Assembly: GCA_024690605.1 (NCBI GenBank)
Contig: JAILOV010000056.1
Coordinates: forward strand, 117,193-181,192
From: Lachnospiraceae bacterium
GTDB lineage: Bacteria; Bacillota; Clostridia; Lachnospirales; Lachnospiraceae
Reading direction: 5' to 3'
DNA: 64,000 bases
Shown piece by piece: positions 52,682 through 63,344 of the stretch. The position numbers and the translations under genes are program-made. The number at the start of each line of letters is the position of its first letter. Within the stretch, counting starts at the first letter, position 1. The notes beneath the pieces were generated by a model. That model saw only the letters and a list, made by a program, of their open reading frames with translations. It made no database searches and was not told the origin of the DNA.

Positions 52682-55411
52682 ATGAAGAAGATCAGAGTCG
52701 GGATCATGGGGACCGGTGAGATCGCCCGTGTCATGGCGATGACGCTGAAGAAAGCAAGGGGCGTTTCCTGTTATGCGGTGGGCTCGAGAACCCCCGGGCG
52801 TGCGCTCTCCTTTGCCACGGAGCACAGGATCAAAAGGAGTTACGGCTCCTATGAGGAACTGGTCCGTGATCCCAGGATCGATCTGATCTACGTGGCCACA
52901 CCGCACGCACAGCATTTTGAAAACGCAAGACTTGCGATCCTGGCGCACAAGGCCGTGCTGGTGGAAAAGGCGTTCACGATCAATGAGGAGCAGGCCGCGG
53001 AGCTGATCCGGCTGGCCAGAGAGAACAATGTCCTGATCGCGGAAGCGTTCTGGACGCGCTACATGCCGATGCGGTCGAAGATCCGTGAAGTGCTCAGTTC
53101 CGGTGTGATCGGCGATCCCACGATGCTTACGGCCAATCTCGCCTATCCGATCAGCGGCAGGGAGCGCCTGCGCGATCCGGCTCTGGGCGGCGGCGCACTT
53201 CTTGACCTCGGTGTCTATCCGCTCAATTTCGCCTCGATGGTTTTTGGCAACGATGTCTCACAGATCTCCTCGGTCTGCACGAAAAGCGCGACCGGCGTGG
53301 ATCTGCAGACAGCTGTCACGTTGATCTACGCGGACGGGCGCGTGGCGCAGCTGTCCTGCAGCAGTCTGTCCTCCGGCGACAGAAAGGGCATCATCTACGG
53401 CACGAAGGGTTATCTGATCGTGGAAGATATCAGCAACCCGGAGAGCATCGCGGTGTATGGCAGCGATCACAGGAAACTGCAGAAGATCCGCAGACCCAAG
53501 CAGATCAGCGGCTATGAATATGAGATCTACGCCTGTGCCGCCGCGATCAGGAACCGGCAGATCGAGTGTGCGGAAATGCCGCATGCCGAGACGCTCAAGA
53601 TGCTCAACATGCTGGATTTCATCCGCGGAGAGCTGGATCTCAAATATCCCGGTGAGAGGGGATATGAGGCACCGATACAGGTTGCAGACCGTGCGGCCAC
53701 GCACGGTGAAGATAATGAACAACAGTTTCAGCAAAGGAGAAGCGAAATGAATCTTTCACCACTTCAGAAAGCCCGTTATGACTACAACCCCAAGCTGCCC
53801 GGGATGTTGCGCGGCGGTATTTCGGAGATCTGCGTCAAGGTCGGCGCACCTACCGAGAGTGTCGCTGATCAGGAGAGGATCCGCGGTCTCTTCCCCAACA
53901 CCTATGGCAAGAATGAGATCACCTTTGAGAAGGGTGCCAACACCTCTGCGCCGAAGAAGCAGGTGGTGGGTGTGATCCTTTCCGGCGGACAGGCACCCGG
54001 CGGACACAATGTCATCTGCGGTCTCTATGACGCCATCAAGGCGACGGATAAGGGCAACGTGCTGCTCGGCTTCAAGGGCGGCCCCAGCGGTCTGATCGAT
54101 GACAGCTATATCGAGTTTGACGATGCCTACATCAACGCCTTCCGGAACACCGGCGGCTTTGATATCATCGGTTCCGGCCGCACGAAACTGGAGACGGAGG
54201 AGCAGTTCAAGATCGTGACGGAGGTCGCGAAGAAGCACGGTCTGACCGCCATCGTGATCATCGGCGGCGACGATTCCAACACGAATGCCGCAGTGCTCGC
54301 GGAGTACATGGCCGCGCACAACACCGGTGTGCAGGTGATCGGATGCCCCAAGACCATCGACGGTGACTTGAAGAACGAGGACATCGAGGCTTCCTTCGGT
54401 TTTGATACGGCGACCAAGACCTATTCCGAGCTGATCGGCAACATCGAGCGGGATGCCAATTCCGCCAAGAAGTACTGGCATTTCATCAAGGTCATGGGCC
54501 GCTCCGCATCCCACGTGGCGCTGGAGTGCGCGCTGGAGACGCAGCCCAACATCTGCCTCATCGGCGAGGAGGTCGCTGCGAAGAAGATGTCCCTTGCCGA
54601 CATCACGAATTACATTGCGGATTCCGTGGAGAAGCGGGCCGCGAACGGGGAGAATTTCGGCGTTGCCATCATCCCGGAGGGGATCGTGGAGTTTGTTCCC
54701 GAATTCTCGGCGCTGATCAGTGAGATCAACGAGCTTCTGGCCGGCAGCAAAACCGAGGAATTCAACGCGCTTCCCGACTGGGCCGCCAAGGTTGACTATA
54801 TCAAAAAGGGCCTGTCCGCAGAGGCCTATGCCGTTTTTGATGTCCTGCCGCAGTTCGTGCAACAGCAGCTGTTCCTGGAGCGGGATCCGCACGGCAATGT
54901 GCAGGTGTCCCTGATCGAATCCGAGAAGCTGTTCTCCGAGATGGTGAAGAGCGAGCTGGCAAAGAGAAAGGCCACGGGTACCTATAAGGGCAAGTTCGGC
55001 ACGCAGCATCATTTCTTCGGCTATGAGGGCCGGTGCGCATTCCCGTCCAATTTTGACGCGGACTACTGCTACTCCCTGGGTTACAATGCGTTCATGCTCA
55101 TCCAGTACGGCTATACCGGATACCTGTCCAAGGTTTCCAACATCTCCCGTCCTGCGGAGGAGTGGGTGGCCGGCGGCATGCCGATCACCAAGATGATGAA
55201 CATGGAGCGCAGGAACGGCGAGGACAAGCCGGTCATCCGCAAGGCGCTCGTGGAACTTGACGGCGCACCGTTCAAGTATTTTGCGGCGCACCGCGATGAG
55301 TGGGCGGTGAAGACGAGCTTCCTCTATCCCGGCGCCATCCAGTATTTCGGCCCCGCGGAGGTCTGCGATCTCACGACCAGAACACTGGCGCTGGAAAAGG
55401 AACAGGGCTGA
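52682..55411 (+). CDS. Gfo/Idh/MocA oxidoreductase fused in frame to PPi-dependent phosphofructokinase
   Basis: 909 residues in one frame. Residues 1-325 are a Gfo/Idh/MocA dehydrogenase: [13 protein letters not shown] for NAD(P), [11 protein letters not shown] and [13 protein letters not shown]. Such proteins normally end at a phrase like DLKYPGE, seen near 326. About 30 plain residues follow, then from Met356 a complete long-form [22 protein letters not shown] and [10 protein letters not shown], whose Asp and Lys mark PPi use. PFP interconverts fructose 6-phosphate and fructose 1,6-bisphosphate with PPi. A strong internal ribosome site precedes Met356, so separate PFP may also be made. The fusion is not a usual architecture for either family. 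Confidence 0.85.
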   Translation: MKKIRVGIMGTGEIARVMAMTLKKARGVSCYAVGSRTPGRALSFATEHRIKRSYGSYEELVRDPRIDLIYVATPHAQHFENARLAILAHKAVLVEKAFTINEEQAAELIRLARENNVLIAEAFWTRYMPMRSKIREVLSSGVIGDPTMLTANLAYPISGRERLRDPALGGGALLDLGVYPLNFASMVFGNDVSQISSVCTKSATGVDLQTAVTLIYADGRVAQLSCSSLSSGDRKGIIYGTKGYLIVEDISNPESIAVYGSDHRKLQKIRRPKQISGYEYEIYACAAAIRNRQIECAEMPHAETLKMLNMLDFIRGELDLKYPGERGYEAPIQVADRAATHGEDNEQQFQQRRSEMNLSPLQKARYDYNPKLPGMLRGGISEICVKVGAPTESVADQERIRGLFPNTYGKNEITFEKGANTSAPKKQVVGVILSGGQAPGGHNVICGLYDAIKATDKGNVLLGFKGGPSGLIDDSYIEFDDAYINAFRNTGGFDIIGSGRTKLETEEQFKIVTEVAKKHGLTAIVIIGGDDSNTNAAVLAEYMAAHNTGVQVIGCPKTIDGDLKNEDIEASFGFDTATKTYSELIGNIERDANSAKKYWHFIKVMGRSASHVALECALETQPNICLIGEEVAAKKMSLADITNYIADSVEKRAANGENFGVAIIPEGIVEFVPEFSALISEINELLAGSKTEEFNALPDWAAKVDYIKKGLSAEAYAVFDVLPQFVQQQLFLERDPHGNVQVSLIESEKLFSEMVKSELAKRKATGTYKGKFGTQHHFFGYEGRCAFPSNFDADYCYSLGYNAFMLIQYGYTGYLSKVSNISRPAEEWVAGGMPITKMMNMERRNGEDKPVIRKALVELDGAPFKYFAAHRDEWAVKTSFLYPGAIQYFGPAEVCDLTTRTLALEKEQG
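53735..53749 (+). promoter_or_regulatory. Internal ribosome site and start codon for PFP
   Basis: AGGAG is seven bases before an in-frame ATG at 53747 whose product starts [18 protein letters not shown], the expected PFP start, giving 554 residues. The ATG also overlaps a TGA in another frame (ATGA), the common junction between coupled genes in this window. Confidence 0.7.
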
Positions 55412-55427
55412 AATTTGCAACATGTGC

Positions 55428-55456
55428 TTGCATTTCCTTTTTCCATATGGTAGGAT
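55428..55456 (+). promoter_or_regulatory. Candidate gdhA promoter
   Basis: TTGCAT and TAGGAT are 17 bases apart, about 110 bases before gdhA. Confidence 0.45.
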
Positions 55457-55485
55457 GCTTTTCGGACAATGAAGTCTGCGCAATG

Positions 55486-55522
55486 GGGCGTAAAGACCGC
55501 TTGGTTTTTACGCCCTTGTTTT
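55486..55522 (+). terminator. Hairpin terminator/possible attenuator in gdhA leader
   Basis: GGGCGTAAA and TTTACGCCC form a nine-base-pair stem around a 12-base loop, followed by TTGTTTTA. It ends transcripts from the fusion gene, or, if the promoter upstream of it is used, lies within the gdhA leader. Confidence 0.7.
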
Positions 55523-55543
55523 ATGAGCAGCGGCAACCGGTGA

Positions 55544-56902
<1,359 letters not shown>

Positions 56903-56925
56903 AATACCGTTAAAACCTGACTGCA

Positions 56926-56960
56926 GAAACCCGCGAGTCCGTCATGGGCTGGCGGGTTTC
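56926..56960 (+). terminator. gdhA terminator
   Basis: GAAACCCGC and GCGGGTTTC form a nine-base-pair stem, with TTC following the second arm's T residues. Confidence 0.75.
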
Positions 56961-57049
56961 TTCGTAGAACTGGGTCTGTCATTCTTCCGTCAGGATTAAA
57001 AAAATCCTGTTGCCATCAACGTTTTTTCGTAATAAAATAATGGATAACT

Positions 57050-57376
57050 ATGGAACAGCGCAAGTATGACCGACATGAATATGACTGCACCGGCGTTGCG
57101 ATCCTGCCGGGCGAGATGCAGAAGATCGTTGTCAAAGACATTTCTTTGAACGGTATTGCATTTTCTTTTTGTCATCCCACAAAAACCTGTGGCGAAGGTG
57201 ACGTGCTCAAACTGTTCTTCTATGACCGCGGCTCTTCTCAGCTGTGTTCTCTGGACTGCAAGATTGCCCGCACATTTTCCGAGGGGCAGTATCTTGCCAT
57301 CGGGGGCACCTTTGAAGCGGAGCAGAAGACGATCAAAAAGGTCATCGATATCCTCAAAAACGGCGGCGCCGAATGA
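57050..57376 (+). CDS. PilZ domain protein (c-di-GMP receptor)
   Basis: 108 residues forming one PilZ domain. RKYDR at 4-8 is the RxxxR motif and DISLNG at 30-35 is the DxSxxG motif, so both c-di-GMP contacts are intact. Stand-alone PilZ proteins act as small adaptor effectors. The stop overlaps the ATG of a GGDEF-EAL gene, which makes it the probable output of that protein. Confidence 0.9.
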   Translation: MEQRKYDRHEYDCTGVAILPGEMQKIVVKDISLNGIAFSFCHPTKTCGEGDVLKLFFYDRGSSQLCSLDCKIARTFSEGQYLAIGGTFEAEQKTIKKVIDILKNGGAE

Positions 57377-58653
57377 CGGGGGATTCCTTACAGTCTGATT
57401 ATCTGACCGGTCTTCCGAACAGACGCGGTCTCTACACCTATTATGCATCGATGGACGACGGCGCCGTTCTGCACGCCATGTTCGTCGATATCGACAATTT
57501 CAAGCGAGTCAATGATCTGTACGGACTGGCAGCGGGCGATGAACTGCTTGTTGCCGTGAGCCGCCACATCCAGCGAGGCGCCGCGGCGTTCACCTCGCGC
57601 ATCGGCGGTGATGAGTTCGTGGTGCTCTTTGACGGCTCCGTTTCCAGAGATATGATCGAGAAACGCGCGCGGAAGCTGATCGAGGGCATGACCGGACTTG
57701 ATTTCCGCGAGGACATCCGCTCGCTCACTTCCCTCAGCATCGGTATCGTCTATGATCAGAAGGCGGGGCAGAGCCTTGATGAGATCCTGGCGCGCTGCGA
57801 CGCGGCGATGTACCAGTCCAAGTACAGCGGCAAGGATCAGTATACTGTTTATGATGCCGAGGACCGCTCGTTTGAGATCCGCCGGCGCATCGAGCTGGAG
57901 ATGGAGGATGCGCTTCATAACGGTGAGTTTCAGGTCTTTTTCCAGCCGAGAGTGAATATCGCGGACGGCGGTGTGGTCGGCGCGGAGGCGCTGTCGCGCT
58001 GGGTTCATCCCCGGGAAGGCATGCATCTGCCGGCAGCCTTCATTCCCGTGTTTGAAAAGAACGGTTTCATCTCAAAACTGGATCTCTTCATCTACGAGGA
58101 GGTCTGCCGCATGAAAGCCGCCTGGAGAAACCGGTCGTTTGGCGGCATTCCGGTTTCCGTCAACATGTCGCGGGTGCATCTCTTCGAGCCGCAGTTTACG
58201 GAGAAGCTTTGCTCCGTCGCGGACCGCTATGACATCCCGCACGGCGAACTGGAGATCGAGATCTCGGAGCATCTCTTCACCAGAGACGCGCCGGAACTCG
58301 TCCGGATGACCAGAGAACTGCAGGACCGCGGCTTTCGCGTCACGATCGATAATTTCGGTTCGGATTTTCAGGCACTCACGCTGCTCAAGGATCTGACGGC
58401 GGATATGGTGAAGCTCGACAAGGAATTCCTGCATGTCACCTCGGATTCGGTGCGCGGCCGCACGATCATCAGCGGTCTCATCACTCTGTGCCGGGATCTT
58501 CAGATCGAGGTTGTTACGGAAGGGATTGAGAACAAGGATCAGGCGGATTTCATCCTGCAGGCCGGCTGCGGGAGTGCGCAGGGCTTCTTCTATGCCAAGC
58601 CGCTGGAGATCCCCAAATTCGAAGAGTTCGCACAGGAGCACCCGGAGGGGTGA
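57373..58653 (+). CDS. Soluble GGDEF-EAL protein coupled to PilZ
   Basis: 426 residues with no membrane segment. GGDEF is exact at 78-82 and EAL at 205-207. In the phosphodiesterase half, the loop that normally reads DDFGTGYSS is DNFGSDFQA, so the second Asp, a metal ligand, is Asn327. The Glu segment is EIEISEHLF and Lys in VKLDKEF remains. The EAL half may be inactive or a c-di-GMP sensor while the cyclase is active (inference). The overlap with PilZ suggests synthesis and reception of c-di-GMP in one unit. Confidence 0.92.
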   Translation: MTGDSLQSDYLTGLPNRRGLYTYYASMDDGAVLHAMFVDIDNFKRVNDLYGLAAGDELLVAVSRHIQRGAAAFTSRIGGDEFVVLFDGSVSRDMIEKRARKLIEGMTGLDFREDIRSLTSLSIGIVYDQKAGQSLDEILARCDAAMYQSKYSGKDQYTVYDAEDRSFEIRRRIELEMEDALHNGEFQVFFQPRVNIADGGVVGAEALSRWVHPREGMHLPAAFIPVFEKNGFISKLDLFIYEEVCRMKAAWRNRSFGGIPVSVNMSRVHLFEPQFTEKLCSVADRYDIPHGELEIEISEHLFTRDAPELVRMTRELQDRGFRVTIDNFGSDFQALTLLKDLTADMVKLDKEFLHVTSDSVRGRTIISGLITLCRDLQIEVVTEGIENKDQADFILQAGCGSAQGFFYAKPLEIPKFEEFAQEHPEG

Positions 58654-58673
58654 TGGGATATTTCCGGGATACA

Positions 58674-58711
58674 AAACAGCGCCGACGGATGATCGCCGGC
58701 GCTGTTTTTTT
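58674..58711 (+). terminator. Intrinsic terminator after PilZ/GGDEF-EAL
   Basis: AACAGCGCCG and CGGCGCTGTT pair across a loop of about a dozen bases, followed by a run of T. It is a classic strong terminator and could also serve the convergent gene. Confidence 0.9.
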
Positions 58712-58734
58712 CCTGTTTTCGGTTAGATGATCCT

Positions 58735-59373
58735 TCAGATCGTGGAATAGCCGAAGCCGTTGCAGATCGCATCCACCGGCACGCCCGCCTTGCAGAGCGG
58801 ACAGTTCTCCGGCTTGTGGCTCGCGTAGTCGGGAAGATCGCGGATGGTGTAGAGCGCGCGGATGTCGATACCGTCGATCTGTGTCGCCTGCGTGTAGATG
58901 GCGGAAATACCGACTGTCTCACCCTTGTAGTAGCGCACGGAACGGATGGCACTCTGCAGTGTCGCACCGGTGGTCGCCGTGTCGATCAGGATGAGGATAT
59001 GCTTGCCCCTGACCATGTGCTGGTTATTCTCACGGAACATCATCTGCCCGCTGTTGTTGTATTCGGGGCTGGTGATGTACATCGTCTTGTGCGCGTTGGC
59101 AGAGATGATCCCTGCCTTGGTGAGCTTGTTGGCAAGATAAGCGCCCACCACTTCCATTCCGTTCAGGCACAGGATTGTGTCGATCACATCGGAAGCAAGA
59201 TACATCTCCGCAAGCTCCTCACCGGTCGCTCTGGCCTCACGCTGTCTGGATTTCATGTCCGTCAGATCCATGTAGTAGTTGACATGGGAATTCGGCGTGA
59301 TGAAATGTCCGGGGATGTAACGAAGCACCACATCTTTGTTTCTCGGATGTTCGATCTTCTTGTAATCCTGCAT
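58735..59373 (-). CDS. Orotate phosphoribosyltransferase-like protein
   Basis: 212 residues from the ATG with AAGGAGGG upstream. The PRPP loop is ILILIDTATTGATLQ, close to the type I phosphoribosyltransferase consensus, and LCLNGMEVVGAYLA lies before it. A C-terminal CPLC pair (ENCPLCKAGVP) is unlike standard PyrE. No other pyrimidine gene is near. I read it as a PyrE-related enzyme or salvage/regulatory PRTase; the base is not known. Confidence 0.75.
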   Translation of the reverse strand: MQDYKKIEHPRNKDVVLRYIPGHFITPNSHVNYYMDLTDMKSRQREARATGEELAEMYLASDVIDTILCLNGMEVVGAYLANKLTKAGIISANAHKTMYITSPEYNNSGQMMFRENNQHMVRGKHILILIDTATTGATLQSAIRSVRYYKGETVGISAIYTQATQIDGIDIRALYTIRDLPDYASHKPENCPLCKAGVPVDAICNGFGYSTI

Positions 59374-59484
59374 AACCGCCCTCCTTTGGGTTGAAATCTG
59401 CGCCTGCACAAGATGACGCTCCTGTGCCTATCATAGCACGTTTCGGGCGATCTGACAACTTTCGCGTTTATCTCGCAAAACCGC

Positions 59485-59513
59485 TTGACAGGATCTTCAC
59501 GACGGAGTATATT
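59485..59513 (+). promoter_or_regulatory. Promoter of the GntR-ABC operon
   Basis: TTGACA and TATATT are 17 bases apart. Confidence 0.8.
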
Positions 59514-59514
59514 G

Positions 59515-59539
59515 ACTGTATTAGTTGTGTTAGTACAGT
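59515..59539. promoter_or_regulatory. Probable GntR (YtrA-type) operator
   Basis: ACTGTA and TACAGT are inverted arms around 13 bases, directly downstream of the -10 and covering the transcription start. TTAG occurs twice in the spacer. Confidence 0.65.
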
Positions 59540-59559
59540 TTAGAAAGAGAGGTCTCACC

Positions 59560-59937
59560 ATGAATCTGATCGACTGGCGGGACGGGCGGCCGATCTACGA
59601 ACAGATCGCCTCCAACATGAAGCGTCTGATCCTCAGAGATGTGCTGCTGCCGGGAGACCAGCTGCCCTCGGTCCGCAGCCTTGCGATGGAGAACGCGACC
59701 AATCCGAACACCGTGCAGAAGGCCTACGCGGAACTGGAACGGCAGGGATTCATCTACACGGTACGGGGCCGCGGCGTCTTCGTCGCGGACAGCGCGGCGC
59801 TCAAGGACAGACGCCGCGCGGAGCTCATCGATGAGCTGCAGGCGGTCTTTACGGAGGCGGAGGAGGTTGGCGTCGATCCCGAAAAGCTGTGCCGGGATGC
59901 GCTCGCACGCAGAAAAACGGAGGGAACAGAGCAATGA
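59560..59937 (+). CDS. YtrA-subfamily GntR repressor
   Basis: 125 residues. DGRPIYEQIASNMKRLI and PSVRSLAMENATNPNTVQKAYAELERQGF form the winged helix; the short C-terminal helix pair (EAEEVGVDPEKL) is the YtrA type. These regulators head operons of ABC exporters and repress them. GAGAGG precedes the ATG. The palindrome at the promoter should be its binding site. Confidence 0.92.
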   Translation: MNLIDWRDGRPIYEQIASNMKRLILRDVLLPGDQLPSVRSLAMENATNPNTVQKAYAELERQGFIYTVRGRGVFVADSAALKDRRRAELIDELQAVFTEAEEVGVDPEKLCRDALARRKTEGTEQ

Positions 59938-60839
59938 TAGCGATCAATCATCTCGCAAAGAGCTTTGGCACGACGAAAGCCGTCAATGATGTGACGCTCA
60001 CGATCAAGGAGGGTGAGGTCTTCGGTCTCGTCGGAACGAACGGGGCGGGCAAATCCACACTGTTAAGGCTGCTGTCTGGCATTCTCGTGCCGGACGCCGG
60101 ACAGATCCTTGTTGATGACCGGCCGGTCTACGACAACCCGCAGGTCAAATCGGAGATCTTTTTCCTCTCCGATGACGCCTACTTCTTTCCGAACGCGACG
60201 CCGCGCACGATGTGCGACTACTACGCGTCCCTCTATCCGGCGTTTGACAGAGAGCGGTTTAACAGGCTGACGGAGGGATTCCGTCTGGAGACCGGCAGGA
60301 AGATCGCGGAGTTTTCCAAGGGCATGAAGAAGCAGCTGCTTGTGATCCTCGGTGTATCTTCCGGCGCGAAGTATCTGCTCTGCGATGAGACCTTCGACGG
60401 ACTGGATCCGGTGATGCGTCAGGGCGTGAAGAGCATCTTTGCGCAGGATATGGCGGACAGAGGACTGGTGCCGGTCATCGCGTCCCACAACCTGCGCGAA
60501 CTGGAAGATATCTGTGATCATGTGGGCCTGCTGCATCAGGGCGGCGTGCTCCTTTCCGAGGATCTCGCGGACATGAAGCTCAATCTGCAAAAGGTGCAGG
60601 TGGTCTTTTCCTCGGAAGAGGACAGGACACAGGCACTGCAGGGGCTCACGATCCTTCTGGAGGAGCAGCGCGGAAGGCTATGGACTTATACGATCCGCGG
60701 CGAACGCGACGAGGTGGAGTCCCATTTCAGGAGTGTGGGACCGGTGTTCTTTGAGGTGCTAAAGCTTTCCCTCGAGGAGATCTTCATCAGTGAAACGGAG
60801 GTAGTGGGATATGACATCCGCAAATTCATTCTCGGATAA
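59934..60839 (+). CDS. ABC exporter ATPase
   Basis: 301 residues starting inside the GntR stop (ATGA). Walker A is GTNGAGKST and Walker B LLCDETFDGLD. The signature is degenerate, EFSKGMKKQ where LSGGQ is usual, as in other YtrB/BcrA-like exporter ATPases. It pairs with the large permease encoded next, with which it overlaps by 29 bases. Confidence 0.9.
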   Translation: MIAINHLAKSFGTTKAVNDVTLTIKEGEVFGLVGTNGAGKSTLLRLLSGILVPDAGQILVDDRPVYDNPQVKSEIFFLSDDAYFFPNATPRTMCDYYASLYPAFDRERFNRLTEGFRLETGRKIAEFSKGMKKQLLVILGVSSGAKYLLCDETFDGLDPVMRQGVKSIFAQDMADRGLVPVIASHNLRELEDICDHVGLLHQGGVLLSEDLADMKLNLQKVQVVFSSEEDRTQALQGLTILLEEQRGRLWTYTIRGERDEVESHFRSVGPVFFEVLKLSLEEIFISETEVVGYDIRKFILG

Positions 60840-63129
60840 TAACGGCAGAACGGAAGCATCGGTGCGGCCCGCGGGTGCGGTTTCGCGGTTTTTCGGCGAA
60901 CAGAGGGCGATCTCGATGAGGCGACTGCCTCTGCTTGCCCTGTCCGTGTTGATGTATTTTCTCTATGATGTGTTCGGGACGGTCATGGCGATCCAGCGGG
61001 AGCGGGCGGTCATCGGTGTCTCGCCCGAAGCCGCGGCGGCATCCTTCCCTCTGCGGGGAGCGCAGATCGTTTCCAGCTGGATGGGGATCCGGAGCGTCAT
61101 GGGATTTATCATTGCGATGACGGGGGCGGTCCTGCTGGCGATTCAGGGTTTTGCCTACCTCTACCGGCCTCAGACTGTTGATTTCTATGAGAGCCGGCCG
61201 GAGAAACGCAGTGTCCGTTTCCGGAATATTGTGCTCAACGGTTTTCTGATCTACATGATCCCGTCGCTCCTGGGCGTTCTCATCGCCTTTCTCCTCGCCG
61301 TGCTCAACGGCTGCGCGGCGGGCTGGCTGCTCGTCGAGATGCTCCTTGCCTGGTGCTTTCAGACGGCGCTGTTCCTTGCCATGTACGGCATGAGCATGAC
61401 GGCATCGCTCCTTACCGGAACAGTGGTGACGGCGGTCCTGATGAATGCCTTTTTCTACGGGATTGAGGCGCTGGCACGGATGACGATCTATTTCCACAGG
61501 CAGGCCTACTACGCGACCTTTGACACCGGCGGGGATTCCCCGGTCATCGCACAGTTCTGGACGCTGCCGCCGTGGCATTATCTGAGCGGACTCGTTAAGG
61601 CCGGGAGTTTCGGCGTCTATGCCGGGAACTATACCTGGGCGACCGCCGAGAAGGGAATCCTGGCGTCGCTCCCCGGAATGCTCGTCAATCTGCTGATCTT
61701 CGCACTCAGCGTCACAGTGGCTTATCTCATCTACCGCGCCCGCAAGGCGGAGTCTGCCGGCCGGGCTGTGATCTGGCGTGGCGTGGAGATCTTCATCAAG
61801 TTCAGTGCCGGCGTTCTGTTCTCTCTGTGTGCAGGGCTCTTCGTTTACTGGATCTTTGACCATCGCGGCGGGACGGAGCTTTCCGCTGTGATCCTCACGA
61901 TCCTCGTGACGGTTTTTGTCTTCTGTGTGCTCATGGAGTCGATCTTCGGACTGAATATCAGAATGGCGTTCCGCGGCTTCTGGCACATGCCTGTCATCGC
62001 GGCGGCGGCGTTCCTGATCCTGTTCGTCTACCGGACGGATGTCTTCGGCTATGACCGGTGGCTGCCGCAGACGGATCAGGTCGAGAGCGCGTGGCTGGCA
62101 AACGAGTGGTACGCCGCTTCCTATTATGACGAGAACGGCGACTGGATGTCGCAGCGGCGCTACATTGAGGATCACATGTTCCTGACCGATACGCAGGATA
62201 TGCTCGCACTGGCACAGATCGCACAGGCGGAGCGCGTGCAGGATGTGAAACGCTACAGCGCGGATGCGGACGGCGGACAGCAGGCATACCGCTACGGCTG
62301 GGACGGGACGGTCGGATGGCGCATGAAGAACGGGCGGACGGTAACGCGCTGCGTCCGCATCCCCGAGGACATCGATCCGTCGCTCATGGATCGCATCATC
62401 GGAACGGAGGCCTATACCGACGGCTATTATCTCCATGTGGACAACGCGGAGATGATCAGAAAAAGCGCGTATAACATGAACCCGCACGGTAAACTCGTGC
62501 TGGCAGTGTCCACGGAGCATGGAGAGAGCACCGGCGACGGCGCGCTCCTGGAGGAGTTCCTGGAGATCTACCGCAGGGATCTGGCGGCGCACTATGATTT
62601 CACGCTCGCATCCTCAGACATTCCGGTGGGCACCGCGGAGATCCGTACCAACGGCTACGGGATGTATTACGGGGTGGAATATCCGCTGTTTGAACGCTAC
62701 ACGCAGAGCATTGATTTTCTCAAGGCACACGGCCTGTGGAAGGGCGGTTTCCTGACCCCGGAAGAGGTCGACGAGGTGGTCGTGGAATTCAGCGAGAACA
62801 GCTATGATGAGGAGACCGGCATGTGGAACGGCACATCATTCTCGGAAAGCTACACCGACAAGGCGCAGATCGCCGAGATCTTTGCGGCATCGCGTCCGAC
62901 AAACTACCAGTCGGTCTGGAGAAAGCAGGGGGACTTTGAGAATTCCCGCGGTGATCTGAACGGCAGCTGGGAGATCCGCGTTGTTGTTGAACAGTCCGGA
63001 GATGCCGCCTCACTTGACGACGCGCAGGGCTATGTCGACTATTCGGGCGACACACCGACGGTCAGCTACTATCGTGAGTTCCTGCTGGACAGGGTCCCGG
63101 GGTTCGTGCAGGAGATGAGAGAGAGGTGA
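60811..63129 (+). CDS. Large ABC permease with soluble C-terminal domain
   Basis: 772 residues. The first 410 hold about eight membrane segments with a long loop after the fifth. The last 360 are soluble and resemble the DUF6449-type domain found on YtrC-like permeases of Firmicutes. Substrate is unknown; relatives respond to cell-wall antibiotics. The 29-base overlap with the ATPase gene is unusually long, so a later start is possible, but the early ATG has a GGAGG-like site (ACGGAGG) ahead of it. Confidence 0.82.
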   Translation: MTSANSFSDNNGRTEASVRPAGAVSRFFGEQRAISMRRLPLLALSVLMYFLYDVFGTVMAIQRERAVIGVSPEAAAASFPLRGAQIVSSWMGIRSVMGFIIAMTGAVLLAIQGFAYLYRPQTVDFYESRPEKRSVRFRNIVLNGFLIYMIPSLLGVLIAFLLAVLNGCAAGWLLVEMLLAWCFQTALFLAMYGMSMTASLLTGTVVTAVLMNAFFYGIEALARMTIYFHRQAYYATFDTGGDSPVIAQFWTLPPWHYLSGLVKAGSFGVYAGNYTWATAEKGILASLPGMLVNLLIFALSVTVAYLIYRARKAESAGRAVIWRGVEIFIKFSAGVLFSLCAGLFVYWIFDHRGGTELSAVILTILVTVFVFCVLMESIFGLNIRMAFRGFWHMPVIAAAAFLILFVYRTDVFGYDRWLPQTDQVESAWLANEWYAASYYDENGDWMSQRRYIEDHMFLTDTQDMLALAQIAQAERVQDVKRYSADADGGQQAYRYGWDGTVGWRMKNGRTVTRCVRIPEDIDPSLMDRIIGTEAYTDGYYLHVDNAEMIRKSAYNMNPHGKLVLAVSTEHGESTGDGALLEEFLEIYRRDLAAHYDFTLASSDIPVGTAEIRTNGYGMYYGVEYPLFERYTQSIDFLKAHGLWKGGFLTPEEVDEVVVEFSENSYDEETGMWNGTSFSESYTDKAQIAEIFAASRPTNYQSVWRKQGDFENSRGDLNGSWEIRVVVEQSGDAASLDDAQGYVDYSGDTPTVSYYREFLLDRVPGFVQEMRER

Positions 63130-63267
63130 TATTTGCATAAGTCAATGAAAGTGACATGATTTTCTGTTGAAAAGTCAACGGAGGGCTTAACCATGCCGTT
63201 TCTCAAGATTCAAAAATGCAGTTGAGGAATACATGGTTCATGCACAGGATGATCGGAAAATTTTACG

Positions 63268-63297
63268 CTGGCACTTCTTTTCCGGATGTGATATAAT
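63268..63297 (+). promoter_or_regulatory. Promoter of the terminal secreted-protein gene
   Basis: TATAAT is clear; the best -35 is CTGGCA 18 bases upstream. The rest of the 215-base gap shows nothing further I can support. Confidence 0.5.
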
Positions 63298-63344
63298 ATC
63301 ATGCGGTATTTTGAGATTTCAAATGGATCGCAGGAGGTTCATGC

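Noticed and set aside
53756..55483. 575-codon minus-strand frame opposite PFP
   Set aside because: Same artefact; the plus strand encodes every PFP motif and the antisense product has no recognisable features.
60826..62592. 588-codon open frame on the minus strand opposite the ABC permease
   Set aside because: GC-rich genes leave long open antisense frames. Its product is Arg/His/Asp-rich without domains, and the plus-strand frame has membrane segments, a coupled start and a family match.
63193..63225. Ten-codon frame (MPFLKIQKCS) with an upstream GGAGG
   Set aside because: It could be a leader peptide, but it lies upstream of the only good promoter in the gap and nothing else supports it.
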